A DNA stretch of 32,976 bases from Gracilaria gracilis (taxonomy: Eukaryota; Rhodophyta; Florideophyceae; Gracilariales; Gracilariaceae). The stretch lies in NCBI GenBank assembly GCA_030374805.1, contig JARGSG010000206.1:1-32976 (forward strand), read 5' to 3'. Positions 1-10,060 of this stretch are shown piece after piece; position 1 is the first letter of the stretch; each line of letters starts with the position of its first letter. A program made the translations under genes and the position numbers. A model generated the notes under the pieces. That model was given only the letters and a program-made list of their open reading frames with translations. It ran no database searches and was not told the origin of the DNA.

Positions 1-264
1 ACATTGCTACATGTGCACACTGTGACCACGACCACTCTGGACAACGTGTCCTCGTGTACAGTCTGTCTGTACGAAACCCATCTGAACACCCTTGATATTC
101 GACACAGCACCACATCTGACACGTTCATCCAAAGGTGGCTCTTCCACCATCCAACACAGTGGAGCGTACAGAACGACATCAGTCATAGTTTCACATACCA
201 AGGTACCATTCTAGACTTGTCACATGTGAACAGCTTGATGTCAGTGACAGCATGACATCCAACA
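1..264 (-). repeat. LARD LTR, partial (5'-terminal part of element strand)
   Basis: This matches the last 264 bases of the complete LTRs (for example 3264-3527), with three single-base indels near the window edge. It ends CCAACA, immediately followed by the polypurine tract complement. The edge indels may be sequence errors. Confidence 0.85.
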
Positions 265-654
265 CCCTCCCTATGTTACTGACTTCAAGCGAGTCGCACA
301 AGCACCAACAGCACAATTAACTTGGTGTAATATGTGCAATGCCACCCTTTCAGTAATATCGTGCAGAGGGATGGTGACAGCCAGTTCAACAGCCTAATGA
401 GATGTGTCAAAGTCCATATTCTTACATCTATGACCAGTGTCCTTCTACCACACTTGCGTACTTTTGGACTTAATATGAGAGTGACAGCATCGGGTCTTCT
501 TTCAACACCCTCCCTCTGTCACTCACTTCAATCGCAGTACTCCAACACTTGTAACGAAGGCAATGAGACACGATCTTCTAAGCAGGAAAGAACTGACGAG
601 ACAGTGAGAGGTTAAATCTCAGGATGATCTTCAGAAACCCTCCCTCTCTCACTG
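240..654 (-). repeat. Three hairpins holding PPT octamers in their loops
   Basis: Hairpin arms are GTCAGTGAC/GTTACTGAC (240-248 with 275-283, one non-Watson-Crick pair), AGTGACAG/CTGTCACT (480-487 with 516-523) and CAGTGAGAG/CTCTCACTG (602-610 with 646-654). Each loop contains CCCTCCCT near its 3' arm. The first loop holds the true PPT/LTR boundary (264/265). The set repeats in every unit. Confidence 0.75.
265..272 (-). other. LARD polypurine tract
   Basis: The minus strand reads AGGGAGGG immediately before the LTR start TGTTGGATG, the position required for plus-strand priming. It recurs at 3528, 6792, 21631, 24894, 28157 and 31420. Additional copies of the same octamer lie at 508-515 (followed by TGTTGAA) and 638-645 (followed by TTTCTGAA), which look like duplicated PPT/LTR-start remnants. 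Confidence 0.82.
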
Positions 655-734
655 ACCTTGAAAGCAAATTGAATTCCAGTTCCTCTCAAACCTGCAAAGC
701 AACACACTTTCTGCCTCATTGCCATCACAGAAGC

Positions 735-1449
735 GATCTAGACATGCACAAATGACAACCTTCTAGATCCTTGAACCATATATTTTCTCCAAGCATGTAA
801 CAAAGAACAACCTCTTGGAAAATCTTCTCTTCTGTAGGTTTACCAGACATGCAAATCAGGACAACCTTCTGGTTCACCCACAATCATTTGAACACCGGAC
901 ATGCAACACAGAGCAACCTTCCGGATCAAATTCGTCATGATCATGCCGTAGACATGCAAAAATGACACACTTCTAGGTCCATGAAATGAAGCAGTTCTCC
1001 GAGCATGTAACACATAACAACCTCTCGAAGCAACAATCATCTCAATGTTCAACCAGACATGCAACACAATAGCAACCTTCCGGTTCAACATAAACGTTCT
1101 GTACACCGAACATGCAACACAAAGCAACCTTCCGGGTCAGAAACACATATCTTCATACGCTGGACATGCGAAACACAGCAAACTTCCAGCTTAACAGCTC
1201 TCCTCTAGATGCCGGACATGCAAAAACACAGCAACGTTCCGGAAACAATGAGAGCATAACAGTCATCCCGGGCATGCAAAACGACAACCTTCTGAGCTTC
1301 TTTGGCGAACAGAAGTATCAGACATGTACATCGCAACCTTCTGATACGTTCATTGTACTCAGACATGCATAAGGACAACCTCCCGGAATGCGTAGGGAAA
1401 ACAGTTACATAGAGTCTCAGGCATGAAAACACTCAACCTCCTGAGCTCT
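735..1449 (-). repeat. Array of 14 variable-stem, constant-loop hairpins, unit 1
   Basis: Elements are spaced about 50 bp apart. All 14 have CATG at the 5' side of the loop (plus strand), and 11 of 14 have CAACCT at its 3' side. The flanking arms differ from element to element yet pair with each other. Examples are GATCTAGA/TCTAGATC (735-769), GTATCAGA/TCTGATAC (1315-1347), CCGGA/TCCGG (twice), GCTGGA/TCCAGC and CTCAGG/CCTGAG (1411-1449). At 782-823 the arms CCAAG/CTTGG extend with ATTTT/AAAAT across a small bulge. The element near 1360 pairs poorly. Compensatory variation is evidence that the fold, not the stem sequence, is kept. The function is unknown; packaging or Gag-binding is a possibility. 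Confidence 0.85.
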
Positions 1450-1518
1450 AGTAAACATAGAAGCAAAAGAAAGCAACAAAAAAATGAACATCGGGCCCAC
1501 TGGCAGGAAATACTATTC

Positions 1519-1553
1519 CCGGTACCCTAGGGAGTCGAACCCCTGGCCCCCGG
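1519..1553 (-). other. Leader hairpin with TTCG loop and B-box-like core
   Basis: The outer arms CCGG/CCGG, an inner CC/GG and a GGG/CCC stem enclose TTCGA. The minus strand contains GGTTCGACTCC (1541-1531), an exact match to the Pol III B-box consensus GGTTCGANTCC. A homologous hairpin occurs in the copia(+) leader at 12304-12338, and the adjoining CCTGCCAGTGG block occurs in copia(-) at 19274-19284. I see no A box or acceptor stem, so this is not a tRNA gene. A retroelement leader structure is the better reading. Confidence 0.55.
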
Positions 1554-2568
1554 AGACCTTCCGGGTAGGAAACGACTTCTTCAGTCTACCTTCTCCTGCG
1601 TTCCGGGAGAAGGCGCGTTGCTCTCTACGAGACGTCCAGAGGATGGTTAATGGCCAAAGATATGCCTTCACCAAGTAAAACCCTCTCTGATCTCTTGCAA
1701 GAACTTGCGAGACCTTGAAACAGCAGCTACTTTGACACCCAAGGTACGCTTCTAGCGAGCAATCAATGAAGATCACAAGCGGCCTGATCCCAATGGGAGG
1801 TTAGCCTTCGATACGTTGCCTCCCCGTACTAAAAGCCCACTGGAGAAGCCAATGAGTCAATTGCACGGATCAAAAGCTCCTTATGGATGCCTTCACCGCC
1901 GTCCAAGCACCTAACACACAGTGAGGTTCAACAAACAAAAGTCAAACACCACAACCAAAGTGCAGTACGCCACGGCACCCCGTTAGCTTCAGCGCTCGCG
2001 GTACAACACCATTATCCGCCCAAAAGGACCGGTGGAGCCCGCTGGTCAGCACGTCCGCCTTGGTTCAAGCCGCCTGGCTCCCGTCCCCGATTACTCGGAT
2101 CAACCGTTCGTCGCACAGGTAATGCAGTGAGGACCAAAAATGCCGAGCACACACGTAGTGCAAGGACTTCAACAACAACAGCTTAGCACAAAGCTAGTGC
2201 CCAGACTTCGATAAAAATGGTCTCAACCTCTCGGATGAGAACCCGCAAACACGACGCGGGGACCCCAAGAAGAACAATAGAGGGAGACCAAACATATCGG
2301 ATAGCGATCGACAACAAGGGCAACAACGAGCACCCAAACACAATCACGATAGAGAGTCAACGTCAAACCACTACCAACACAACGCCCTCAGGGAGGAACG
2401 CAATCGAAAAACGGAATTACAACACCAACGAAACCAACCAGTAACACAAGATACGGAATTGAACAAACAACGGCAACATCAACAACGGCAATGAATAACA
2501 AGGTTGGCGGTGAGGGAGAGCGGCGGTGAGGGAATCATGACGAACAAAATCGGCAGAGGTCAGCGGGG

Positions 2569-2582
2569 CTGGGCCCATAACC
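2569..2582 (-). other. LARD primer-binding site
   Basis: The minus strand reads GGTTATGGGCCCAG directly after the LTR end. From established knowledge, Drosophila copia and relatives prime from an internal fragment of initiator tRNA-Met (anticodon arm), whose complement has this sequence. The same site occurs at 5832-5845, 9097-9110, 23935-23948, 27198-27211 and 30461-30474, each time abutting an LTR. The copia(+) element has the identical core at 11880-11893. Confidence 0.85.
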
Positions 2583-2676
2583 TGATGAACGTTATAGCTG
2601 GAAGGGAAAGTTGAGGGGATGCAAGGGAAGTTCGCCAGCTCTGGCTGGGATTTACTTGGAGGTGCGTAGCTCACAA

Positions 2677-2684
2677 CTTATATA
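2677..2684 (-). promoter_or_regulatory. LARD LTR TATA box
   Basis: TATATAAG on the element strand lies about 95 bp from the LTR 3' end. A start 25-35 bp downstream would leave a short R-U5 of roughly 60-70 bp. It is present in every complete LTR. The prediction rests on motif and position only. Confidence 0.6.
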
Positions 2685-2880
2685 GCACTTCTTCGTCGCA
2701 CCACCGAACAACTCCAACTCGCAGTAAAACCTAAGCCACTAATCAGGGACACTCAATACTACCAATCATCTTCTAACATGACATGGTAACGCTGCCACAA
2801 TTCATGGCAGCTTACAAGTAGCAAGGCACAACAGTGCACAGCAGTGCACAGCAGTGCAAAACAATTCCGTACAATATTGC

Positions 2881-2950
2881 ACAACAATGTACAACAATGT
2901 ACAACAATGTACAACAATGTACAACAATGTACAACAATGTACAACAATGT
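2881..2950. repeat. 10-bp minisatellite in LARD LTR
   Basis: Seven exact tandem copies of ACAACAATGT, preceded at 2830-2857 by related CAGTGCACAG-type repeats. It has the same copy number in every LTR. It creates a spurious Cys/Val-rich open frame on the minus strand. Confidence 0.95.
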
Positions 2951-3527
2951 ACAACCATGCGCATCCATGACAGTGCATACACACAATACGAAAGCGCACC
3001 ATAATGACCAGACGACGACCATCCATACACAAACACCCGCACCTGTTGCCTGCAACCTGTAATCACTACACGACGCCATAATGTGTATGTCTAGGCTCAC
3101 CAAGTCACACGTCAGCAACAAGTACCTGTAAACCATATGACGTGAACCAAACACAACCAACAAGTTCCATGCATCCAGAGACATACATGTGCATGCAGCA
3201 CTACCCGAACATGATGTCAACCACTCTACAGTGTCAACACTCGTGCACCATGTACCAAGTATCCACATTGCTACATGTGCACACTGTGCACCACGACCAC
3301 TCTGGACAACGTGTCCTCGTGTACAGTCTGTCTGTACGAACCCATCTGAACACCTTGATATTCGACACAGCACCACATCTGACACGTTCATCCAAAGGTG
3401 GCTCTTCCACCATCCAACACAGTGGAGCGTACAGAACGACATCAGTCATAGTTTCACATACCAAGGTACCATTCTAGACTTGTCACATGTGAACAGCTTG
3501 ATGTCAGTGACAGCATGACATCCAACA

Positions 3528-5845
3528 CCCTCCCTATGTTACTGACTTCAAGCGAGTCGCACAAGCACCAACAGCACAATTAACTTGGTGTAATATGTGC
3601 AATGCCACCCTTTCAGTAATATCGTGCAGAGGGATGGTGACAGCCAGTTCAACAGCCTAATGAGATGTGTCAAAGTCCATATTCTTACATCTATGACCAG
3701 TGTCCTTCTACCACACTTGCGTACTTTTGGACTTAATATGAGAGTGACAGCATCGGGTCTTCTTTCAACACCCTCCCTCTGTCACTCACTTCAATCGCAG
3801 TACTCCAACACTTGTAACGAAGGCAATGAGACACGATCTTCTAAGCAGGAAAGAACTGACGAGACAGTGAGAGGTTAAATCTCAGGATGATCTTCAGAAA
3901 CCCTCCCTCTCTCACTGACCTTGAAAGCAAATTGAATTCCAGTTCCTCTCAAACCTGCAAAGCAACACACTTTCTGCCTCATTGCCATCACAGAAGCGAT
4001 CTAGACATGCACAAATGACAACCTTCTAGATCCTTGAACCATATATTTTCTCCAAGCATGTAACAAAGAACAACCTCTTGGAAAATCTTCTCTTCTGTAG
4101 GTTTACCAGACATGCAAATCAGGACAACCTTCTGGTTCACCCACAATCATTTGAACACCGGACATGCAACACAGAGCAACCTTCCGGATCAAATTCGTCA
4201 TGATCATGCCGTAGACATGCAAAAATGACACACTTCTAGGTCCATGAAATGAAGCAGTTCTCCGAGCATGTAACACATAACAACCTCTCGAAGCAACAAT
4301 CATCTCAATGTTCAACCAGACATGCAACACAATAGCAACCTTCCGGTTCAACATAAACGTTCTGTACACCGAACATGCAACACAAAGCAACCTTCCGGGT
4401 CAGAAACACATATCTTCATACGCTGGACATGCGAAACACAGCAAACTTCCAGCTTAACAGCTCTCCTCTAGATGCCGGACATGCAAAAACACAGCAACGT
4501 TCCGGAAACAATGAGAGCATAACAGTCATCCCGGGCATGCAAAACGACAACCTTCTGAGCTTCTTTGGCGAACAGAAGTATCAGACATGTACATCGCAAC
4601 CTTCTGATACGTTCATTGTACTCAGACATGCATAAGGACAACCTCCCGGAATGCGTAGGGAAAACAGTTACATAGAGTCTCAGGCATGAAAACACTCAAC
4701 CTCCTGAGCTCTAGTAAACATAGAAGCAAAAGAAAGCAACAAAAAAATGAACATCGGGCCCACTGGCAGGAAATACTATTCCCGGTACCCTAGGGAGTCG
4801 AACCCCTGGCCCCCGGAGACCTTCCGGGTAGGAAACGACTTCTTCAGTCTACCTTCTCCTGCGTTCCGGGAGAAGGCGCGTTGCTCTCTACGAGACGTCC
4901 AGAGGATGGTTAATGGCCAAAGATATGCCTTCACCAAGTAAAACCCTCTCTGATCTCTTGCAAGAACTTGCGAGACCTTGAAACAGCAGCTACTTTGACA
5001 CCCAAGGTACGCTTCTAGCGAGCAATCAATGAAGATCACAAGCGGCCTGATCCCAATGGGAGGTTAGCCTTCGATACGTTGCCTCCCCGTACTAAAAGCC
5101 CACTGGAGAAGCCAATGAGTCAATTGCACGGATCAAAAGCTCCTTATGGATGCCTTCACCGCCGTCCAAGCACCTAACACACAGTGAGGTTCAACAAACA
5201 AAAGTCAAACACCACAACCAAAGTGCAGTACGCCACGGCACCCCGTTAGCTTCAGCGCTCGCGGTACAACACCATTATCCGCCCAAAAGGACCGGTGGAG
5301 CCCGCTGGTCAGCACGTCCGCCTTGGTTCAAGCCGCCTGGCTCCCGTCCCCGATTACTCGGATCAACCGTTCGTCGCACAGGTAATGCAGTGAGGACCAA
5401 AAATGCCGAGCACACACGTAGTGCAAGGACTTCAACAACAACAGCTTAGCACAAAGCTAGTGCCCAGACTTCGATAAAAATGGTCTCAACCTCTCGGATG
5501 AGAACCCGCAAACACGACGCGGGGACCCCAAGAAGAACAATAGAGGGAGACCAAACATATCGGATAGCGATCGACAACAAGGGCAACAACGAGCACCCAA
5601 ACACAATCACGATAGAGAGTCAACGTCAAACCACTACCAACACAACGCCCTCAGGGAGGAACGCAATCGAAAAACGGAATTACAACACCAACGAAACCAA
5701 CCAGTAACACAAGATACGGAATTGAACAAACAACGGCAACATCAACAACGGCAATGAATAACAAGGTTGGCGGTGAGGGAGAGCGGCGGTGAGGGAATCA
5801 TGACGAACAAAATCGGCAGAGGTCAGCGGGGCTGGGCCCATAACC
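3528..5845 (-). mobile_element. LARD internal region, unit 2
   Basis: This appears identical to unit 1 shifted by 3263 bp. It carries PPT 3528-3535, the stem-loop array 3998-4712, the leader hairpin near 4782-4816 and PBS 5832-5845. There is no element-strand coding frame. Confidence 0.85.
3998..4712 (-). repeat. Stem-loop array, unit 2
   Basis: Exact counterpart of 735-1449, displaced by 3263 bp. Confidence 0.85.
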
Positions 5846-6791
5846 TGATGAACGTTATAGCTGGAAGGGAAAGTTGAGGGGATGCAAGGGAAGTTCGCCA
5901 GCTCTGGCTGGGATTTACTTGGAGGTGCGTAGCTCACAACTTATATAGCACTTCTTCGTCGCACCACCGAACAACTCCAACTCGCAGTAAAACCTAAGCC
6001 ACTAATCAGGGACACTCAATACTACCAATCATCTTCTAACATGACATGGTAACGCTGCCACAATTCATGGCAGCTTACAAGTAGCAAGGCACAACAGTGC
6101 ACAGCAGTGCACAGCAGTGCAAAACAATTCCGTACAATATTGCACAACAATGTACAACAATGTACAACAATGTACAACAATGTACAACAATGTACAACAA
6201 TGTACAACAATGTACAACCATGCGCATCCATGACAGTGCATACACACAATACGAAAGCGCACCATAATGACCAGACGACGACCATCCATACACAAACACC
6301 CGCACCTGTTGCCTGCAACCTGTAATCACTACACGACGCCATAATGTGTATGTCTAGGCTCACCAAGTCACACGTCAGCAACAAGTACCTGTAAACCATA
6401 TGACGTGAACCAAACACAACCAACAAGTTCCATGCATCCAGAGACATACATGTGCATGCAGCACTACCCGAACATGATGTCAACCACTCTACAGTGTCAA
6501 CACTCGTGCACCATGTACCAAGTATCCACATTGCTACATGTGCACACTGTGCACCACGGACCACTCTGGACAACGTGTCCTCGTGTACAGTCTGTCTGTA
6601 CGAACCCATCTGAACACCTTGATATTCGACACAGCACCACATCTGACACGTTCATCCAAAGGTGGCTCTTCCACCATCCAACACAGTGGAGCGTACAGAA
6701 CGACATCAGTCATAGTTTCACATACCAAGGTACCATTCTAGACTTGTCACATGTGAACAGCTTGATGTCAGTGACAGCATGACATCCAACA
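5846..6791 (-). repeat. LARD LTR 2
   Basis: This is the same LTR with one extra G near 6558-6559 (946 bp). It has the TATA box at 5940-5947 (minus) and the 10-bp minisatellite at 6144-6213. Confidence 0.87.
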
Positions 6792-9110
6792 CCCTCCCTA
6801 TGTTACTGACTTCAAGCGAGTCGCACAAGCACCAACAGCACAATTAACTTGGTGTAATATGTGCAATGCCACCCTTTCAGTAATATCGTGCAGAGGGATG
6901 GTGACAGCCAGTTCAACAGCCTATTGAGATGTGTCAAAGTCCATATTCTTACATCTATGACCAGTGTCCTTCTACCACACTTGCGTACTTTTGGACTTAA
7001 TAAGAGAGTGACAGCATCGGGTCTTCTTTCAACACCCTCCCTCTGTCACTCACTTCAATCGCAGTACTCCAACACTTGTAACGAAGGCAATGAGACACGA
7101 TCTTCTAAGCAGGAAAGAACTGACGAGACAGTGAGAGGTTAAATCTCAGGATGATCTTCAGAAACCCTCCCTCTCTCACTGACCTTGAAAGCAAATTGAA
7201 TTCCAGTTCCTCTCAAACCTGCAAAGCAACACACTTTCTGCCTCATTGCCATCACAGAAGCGATCTAGGACATGCACAAATGACAACCTTCTAGATCCTT
7301 GAACCATATATTTTCTCCAAGCATGTAACAAAGAACAACCTCTTGGAAAATCTTCTCTTCTGTAGGTTTACCAGACATGCAAATCAGGACAACCTTCTGG
7401 TTCACCCACAATCATTTGAACACCGGACATGCAACACAGAGCAACCTTCCGGATCAAATTCGTCATGATCATGCCGTAGACATGCAAAAATGACACACTT
7501 CTAGGTCCATGAAATGAAGCAGTTCTCCGAGCATGTAACACATAACAACCTCTCGAAGCAACAATCATCTCAATGTTCAACCAGACATGCAACACAATAG
7601 CAACCTTCCGGTTCAACATAAACGTTCTGTACACCGAACATGCAACACAAAGCAACCTTCCGGGTCAGAAACACATATCTTCATACGCTGGACATGCGAA
7701 ACACAGCAAACTTCCAGCTTAACAGCTCTCCTCTAGATGCCGGACATGCAAAAACACAGCAACGTTCCGGAAACAATGAGAGCATAACAGTCATCCCGGG
7801 CATGCAAAACGACAACCTTCTGAGCTTCTTTGGCGAACAGAAGTATCAGACATGTACATCGCAACCTTCTGATACGTTCATTGTACTCAGACATGCATAA
7901 GGACAACCTCCCGGAATGCGTAGGGAAAACAGTTACATAGAGTCTCAGGCATGAAAACACTCAACCTCCTGAGCTCTAGTAAACATAGAAGCAAAAGAAA
8001 GCAACAAAAAAATGAACATCGGGCCCACTGGCAGGAAATACTATTCCCGGTACCCTAGGGAGTCGAACCCCTGGCCCCCGGAGACCTTCCGGGTAGGAAA
8101 CGACTTCTTCAGTCTACCTTCTCCTGCGTTCCGGGAGAAGGCGCGTTGCTCTCTACGAGACGTCCAGAGGATGGTTAATGGCCAAAGATATGCCTTCACC
8201 AAGTAAAACCCTCTCTGATCTCTTGCAAGAACTTGCGAGACCTTGAAACAGCAGCTACTTTGACACCCAAGGTACGCTTCTAGCGAGCAATCAATGAAGA
8301 TCACAAGCGGCCTGATCCCAATGGGAGGTTAGCCTTCGATACGTTGCCTCCCCGTACTAAAAGCCCACTGGAGAAGCCAATGAGTCAATTGCACGGATCA
8401 AAAGCTCCTTATGGATGCCTTCACCGCCGTCCAAGCACCTAACACACAGTGAGGTTCAACAAACAAAAGTCAAACACCACAACCAAAGTGCAGTACGCCA
8501 CGGCACCCCGTTAGCTTCAGCGCTCGCGGTACAACACCATTATCCGCCCAAAAGGACCGGTGGAGCCCGCTGGTCAGCACGTCCGCCTTGGTTCAAGCCG
8601 CCTGGCTCCCGTCCCCGATTACTCGGATCAACCGTTCGTCGCACAGGTAATGCAGTGAGGACCGAAAATGCCGAGCACACACGTAGTGCAAGGACTTCAA
8701 CAACAACAGCTTAGCACAAAGCTAGTGCCCAGACTTCGATAAAAATGGTCTCAACCTCTCGGATGAGAACCCGCAAACACGACGCGGGGACCCCAAGAAG
8801 AACAATAGAGGGAGACCAAACATATCGGATAGCGATCGACAACAAGGGCAACAACGAGCACCCAAACACAATCACGATAGAGAGTCAACGTCAAACCACT
8901 ACCAACACAACGCCCTCAGGGAGGAACGCAATCGAAAAACGGAATTACAACACCAACGAAACCAACCAGTAACACAAGATACGGAATTGAACAAACAACG
9001 GCAACATCAACAACGGCAATGAATAACAAGGTTGGCGGTGAGGGAGAGCGGCGGTGAGGGAATCATGACGAACAAAATCGGCAGAGGTCAGCGGGGCTGG
9101 GCCCATAACC
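6792..9110 (-). mobile_element. LARD internal region, unit 3
   Basis: This is the unit nearest the LINE junction and the most divergent one. It has T at 6924, A at 7003, an extra G near 7268 in the first stem-loop, and G at 8664. PPT is 6792-6799 and PBS 9097-9110. It still has no coding sequence. Confidence 0.85.
7262..7977 (-). repeat. Stem-loop array, unit 3
   Basis: Counterpart of 735-1449 with one extra G near 7268 at the loop edge of the first hairpin. The 8-bp arms themselves remain complementary. Confidence 0.85.
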
Positions 9111-10055
9111 TGATGAACGTTATAGCTGGAAGGGAAAGTTGAGGGGATGCAAGGGAAGTTCGCCAGCTCTGGCTGGGATTTACTTGGAGGTGCGTAGCTC
9201 ACAACTTATATAGCACTTCTTCGTCGCACCACCGAACAACTCCAACTCGCAGTAAAACCTAAGCCACTAATCAGGGACACTCAATACTACCAATCATCTT
9301 CTAACATGACATGGTAACGCTGCCACAATTCATGGCAGCTTACAAGTAGCAAGGCACAACAGTGCACAGCAGTGCACAGCAGTGCAAAACAATTCCGTAC
9401 AATATTGCACAACAATGTACAACAATGTACAACAATGTACAACAATGTACAACAATGTACAACAATGTACAACAATGTACAACCATGCGCATCCATGACA
9501 GTGCATACACACAATACGAAAGCGCACCATAATGACCAGACGACGACCATCCATACACAAACACCCGCACCTGTTGCCTGCAACCTGTAATCACTACACG
9601 ACGCCATAATGTGTATGTCTAGGCTCACCAAGTCACACGTCAGCAACAAGTACCTGTAAACCATATGACGTGAACCAAACACAACCAACAAGTTCCATGC
9701 ATCCAGAGACATACATGTGCATGCAGCACTACCCGAACATGATGTTAACCACTCTACAGTGTCAACACTCGTGCACCATGTACCAAGTATCCACATTGCT
9801 ACATGTGCACACTGTGCACCACGACCACTCTGGACAACGTGTCCTCGTGTACAGTCTGTCTGTACGAACCCATCTGAACACCTTGATATTCGACACAGCA
9901 CCACATCTGACACGTTCATCCAAAGGTGGCTCTTCCACCATCCAACACAGTGGAGCGTACAGAACGACATCAGTCATAGTTTCACATACCAAGGTACCAT
10001 TCTAGACTTGTCACATGTGAACAGCTTGATGTCAGTGACAGCATGACATCCAACA
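9111..10055 (-). repeat. LARD LTR 3, terminal LTR of left array
   Basis: This complete LTR ends in CCAACA and is followed by GTAGT and LINE sequence instead of the polypurine tract, so it is the outer 5' LTR (minus-strand sense) of the inserted array. It has one substitution relative to the other copies (T at 9746). TATA box 9205-9212, minisatellite 9409-9478. Confidence 0.87.
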
Positions 10056-10060
10056 GTAGT
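10056..10060. other. Target-site duplication GTAGT (right flank of left array)
   Basis: GTAGT directly follows the LTR terminus CCAACA. The same five bases precede the right array at 20681-20685. The LINE reads continuously across one copy of GTAGT when both flanks are compared, as expected of a copia-type 5-bp duplication. Confidence 0.75.

Larger units (their letters stand above)
265..2582 (-). mobile_element. LARD internal region, unit 1
   Basis: Read on the minus strand the order is: primer site 2582-2569; leader (about 2568-1450), which includes a copia-related block near 1700-1492; stem-loop array 1449-735; three PPT-like hairpins (654-602, 523-480, 283-240); PPT 272-265. The longest open frames are short, lie on the wrong strand or overlap repeats, and resemble no Gag, protease, integrase or RT. 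It therefore depends on proteins supplied in trans. The stretch about 1700-2568 shows no motif I recognise beyond the primer site. Confidence 0.85.
2583..3527 (-). repeat. LARD LTR 1
   Basis: This 945-bp direct repeat begins TGATGAACG and ends CATCCAACA on the plus strand, so both strands read TG...CA. On the minus strand it carries TATATAAG about 95 bp before its 3' end, where a copia U3 promoter would drive the transcript. It also contains seven tandem copies of ACAACAATGT. It is flanked by the PBS on one side and the PPT on the other. Confidence 0.88.
1..10055 (-). mobile_element. Left tandem array of non-coding copia-type LTR element (LARD)
   Basis: This is a head-to-tail array with a 3263-bp period. 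It holds a partial LTR, three internal regions and three complete LTRs. Read on the minus strand, each LTR starts TGTTGGATG and ends CGTTCATCA. The LTR is followed directly by the primer site GGTTATGGGCCCAG, and the next LTR is preceded by the polypurine tract AGGGAGGG. No gag or pol coding is present. The array stops exactly at an LTR terminus (10055), and the next five bases, GTAGT, reappear at 20681-20685 beside the right array. This is the 5-bp target duplication expected of Ty1/copia integration. The units differ by only a few bases. The tandem LTR-sharing form probably arose by unequal LTR recombination, or by integration of a multimeric circle. Confidence 0.88.

Noticed and set aside
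735..1449. CRISPR-like array
   Set aside because: The constant parts are loop blocks rather than identical repeats, the variable parts are self-complementary arms rather than spacers, and the context is a eukaryotic LTR element.
1519..1553. tRNA gene, suggested by the GGTTCGACTCC T-arm-like sequence
   Set aside because: No A box, anticodon arm or 7-bp acceptor stem is placed correctly, and the homologue in copia(+) lies in a retrotransposon leader.
1887..2444. Plus-strand open frames of 99 and 75 codons in the LARD internal region
   Set aside because: They are antisense to the element and lie in its leader. They have no recognisable motif, and their near identity between units reflects array homogeneity rather than selection on protein.
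2759..3442. Long Cys/Val-rich open frame on the minus strand of each LARD LTR, repeated in every unit
   Set aside because: It is largely a translation of the 10-bp minisatellite and its flanks. It overlaps the LTR promoter region, changes length with single indels, and resembles no Gag or Pol domain.
2583..3527. Hammerhead-type retrozyme LTR
   Set aside because: I found no CUGAUGA...GAAA core with proper helices, and the unit is much longer than known retrozymes.
1..10055. Ribosomal DNA spacer or centromeric satellite
   Set aside because: No rRNA sequence is present, and the PBS, PPT, LTR ends and GTAGT flanks explain the repeat as an LTR element. A centromeric location cannot be tested here.
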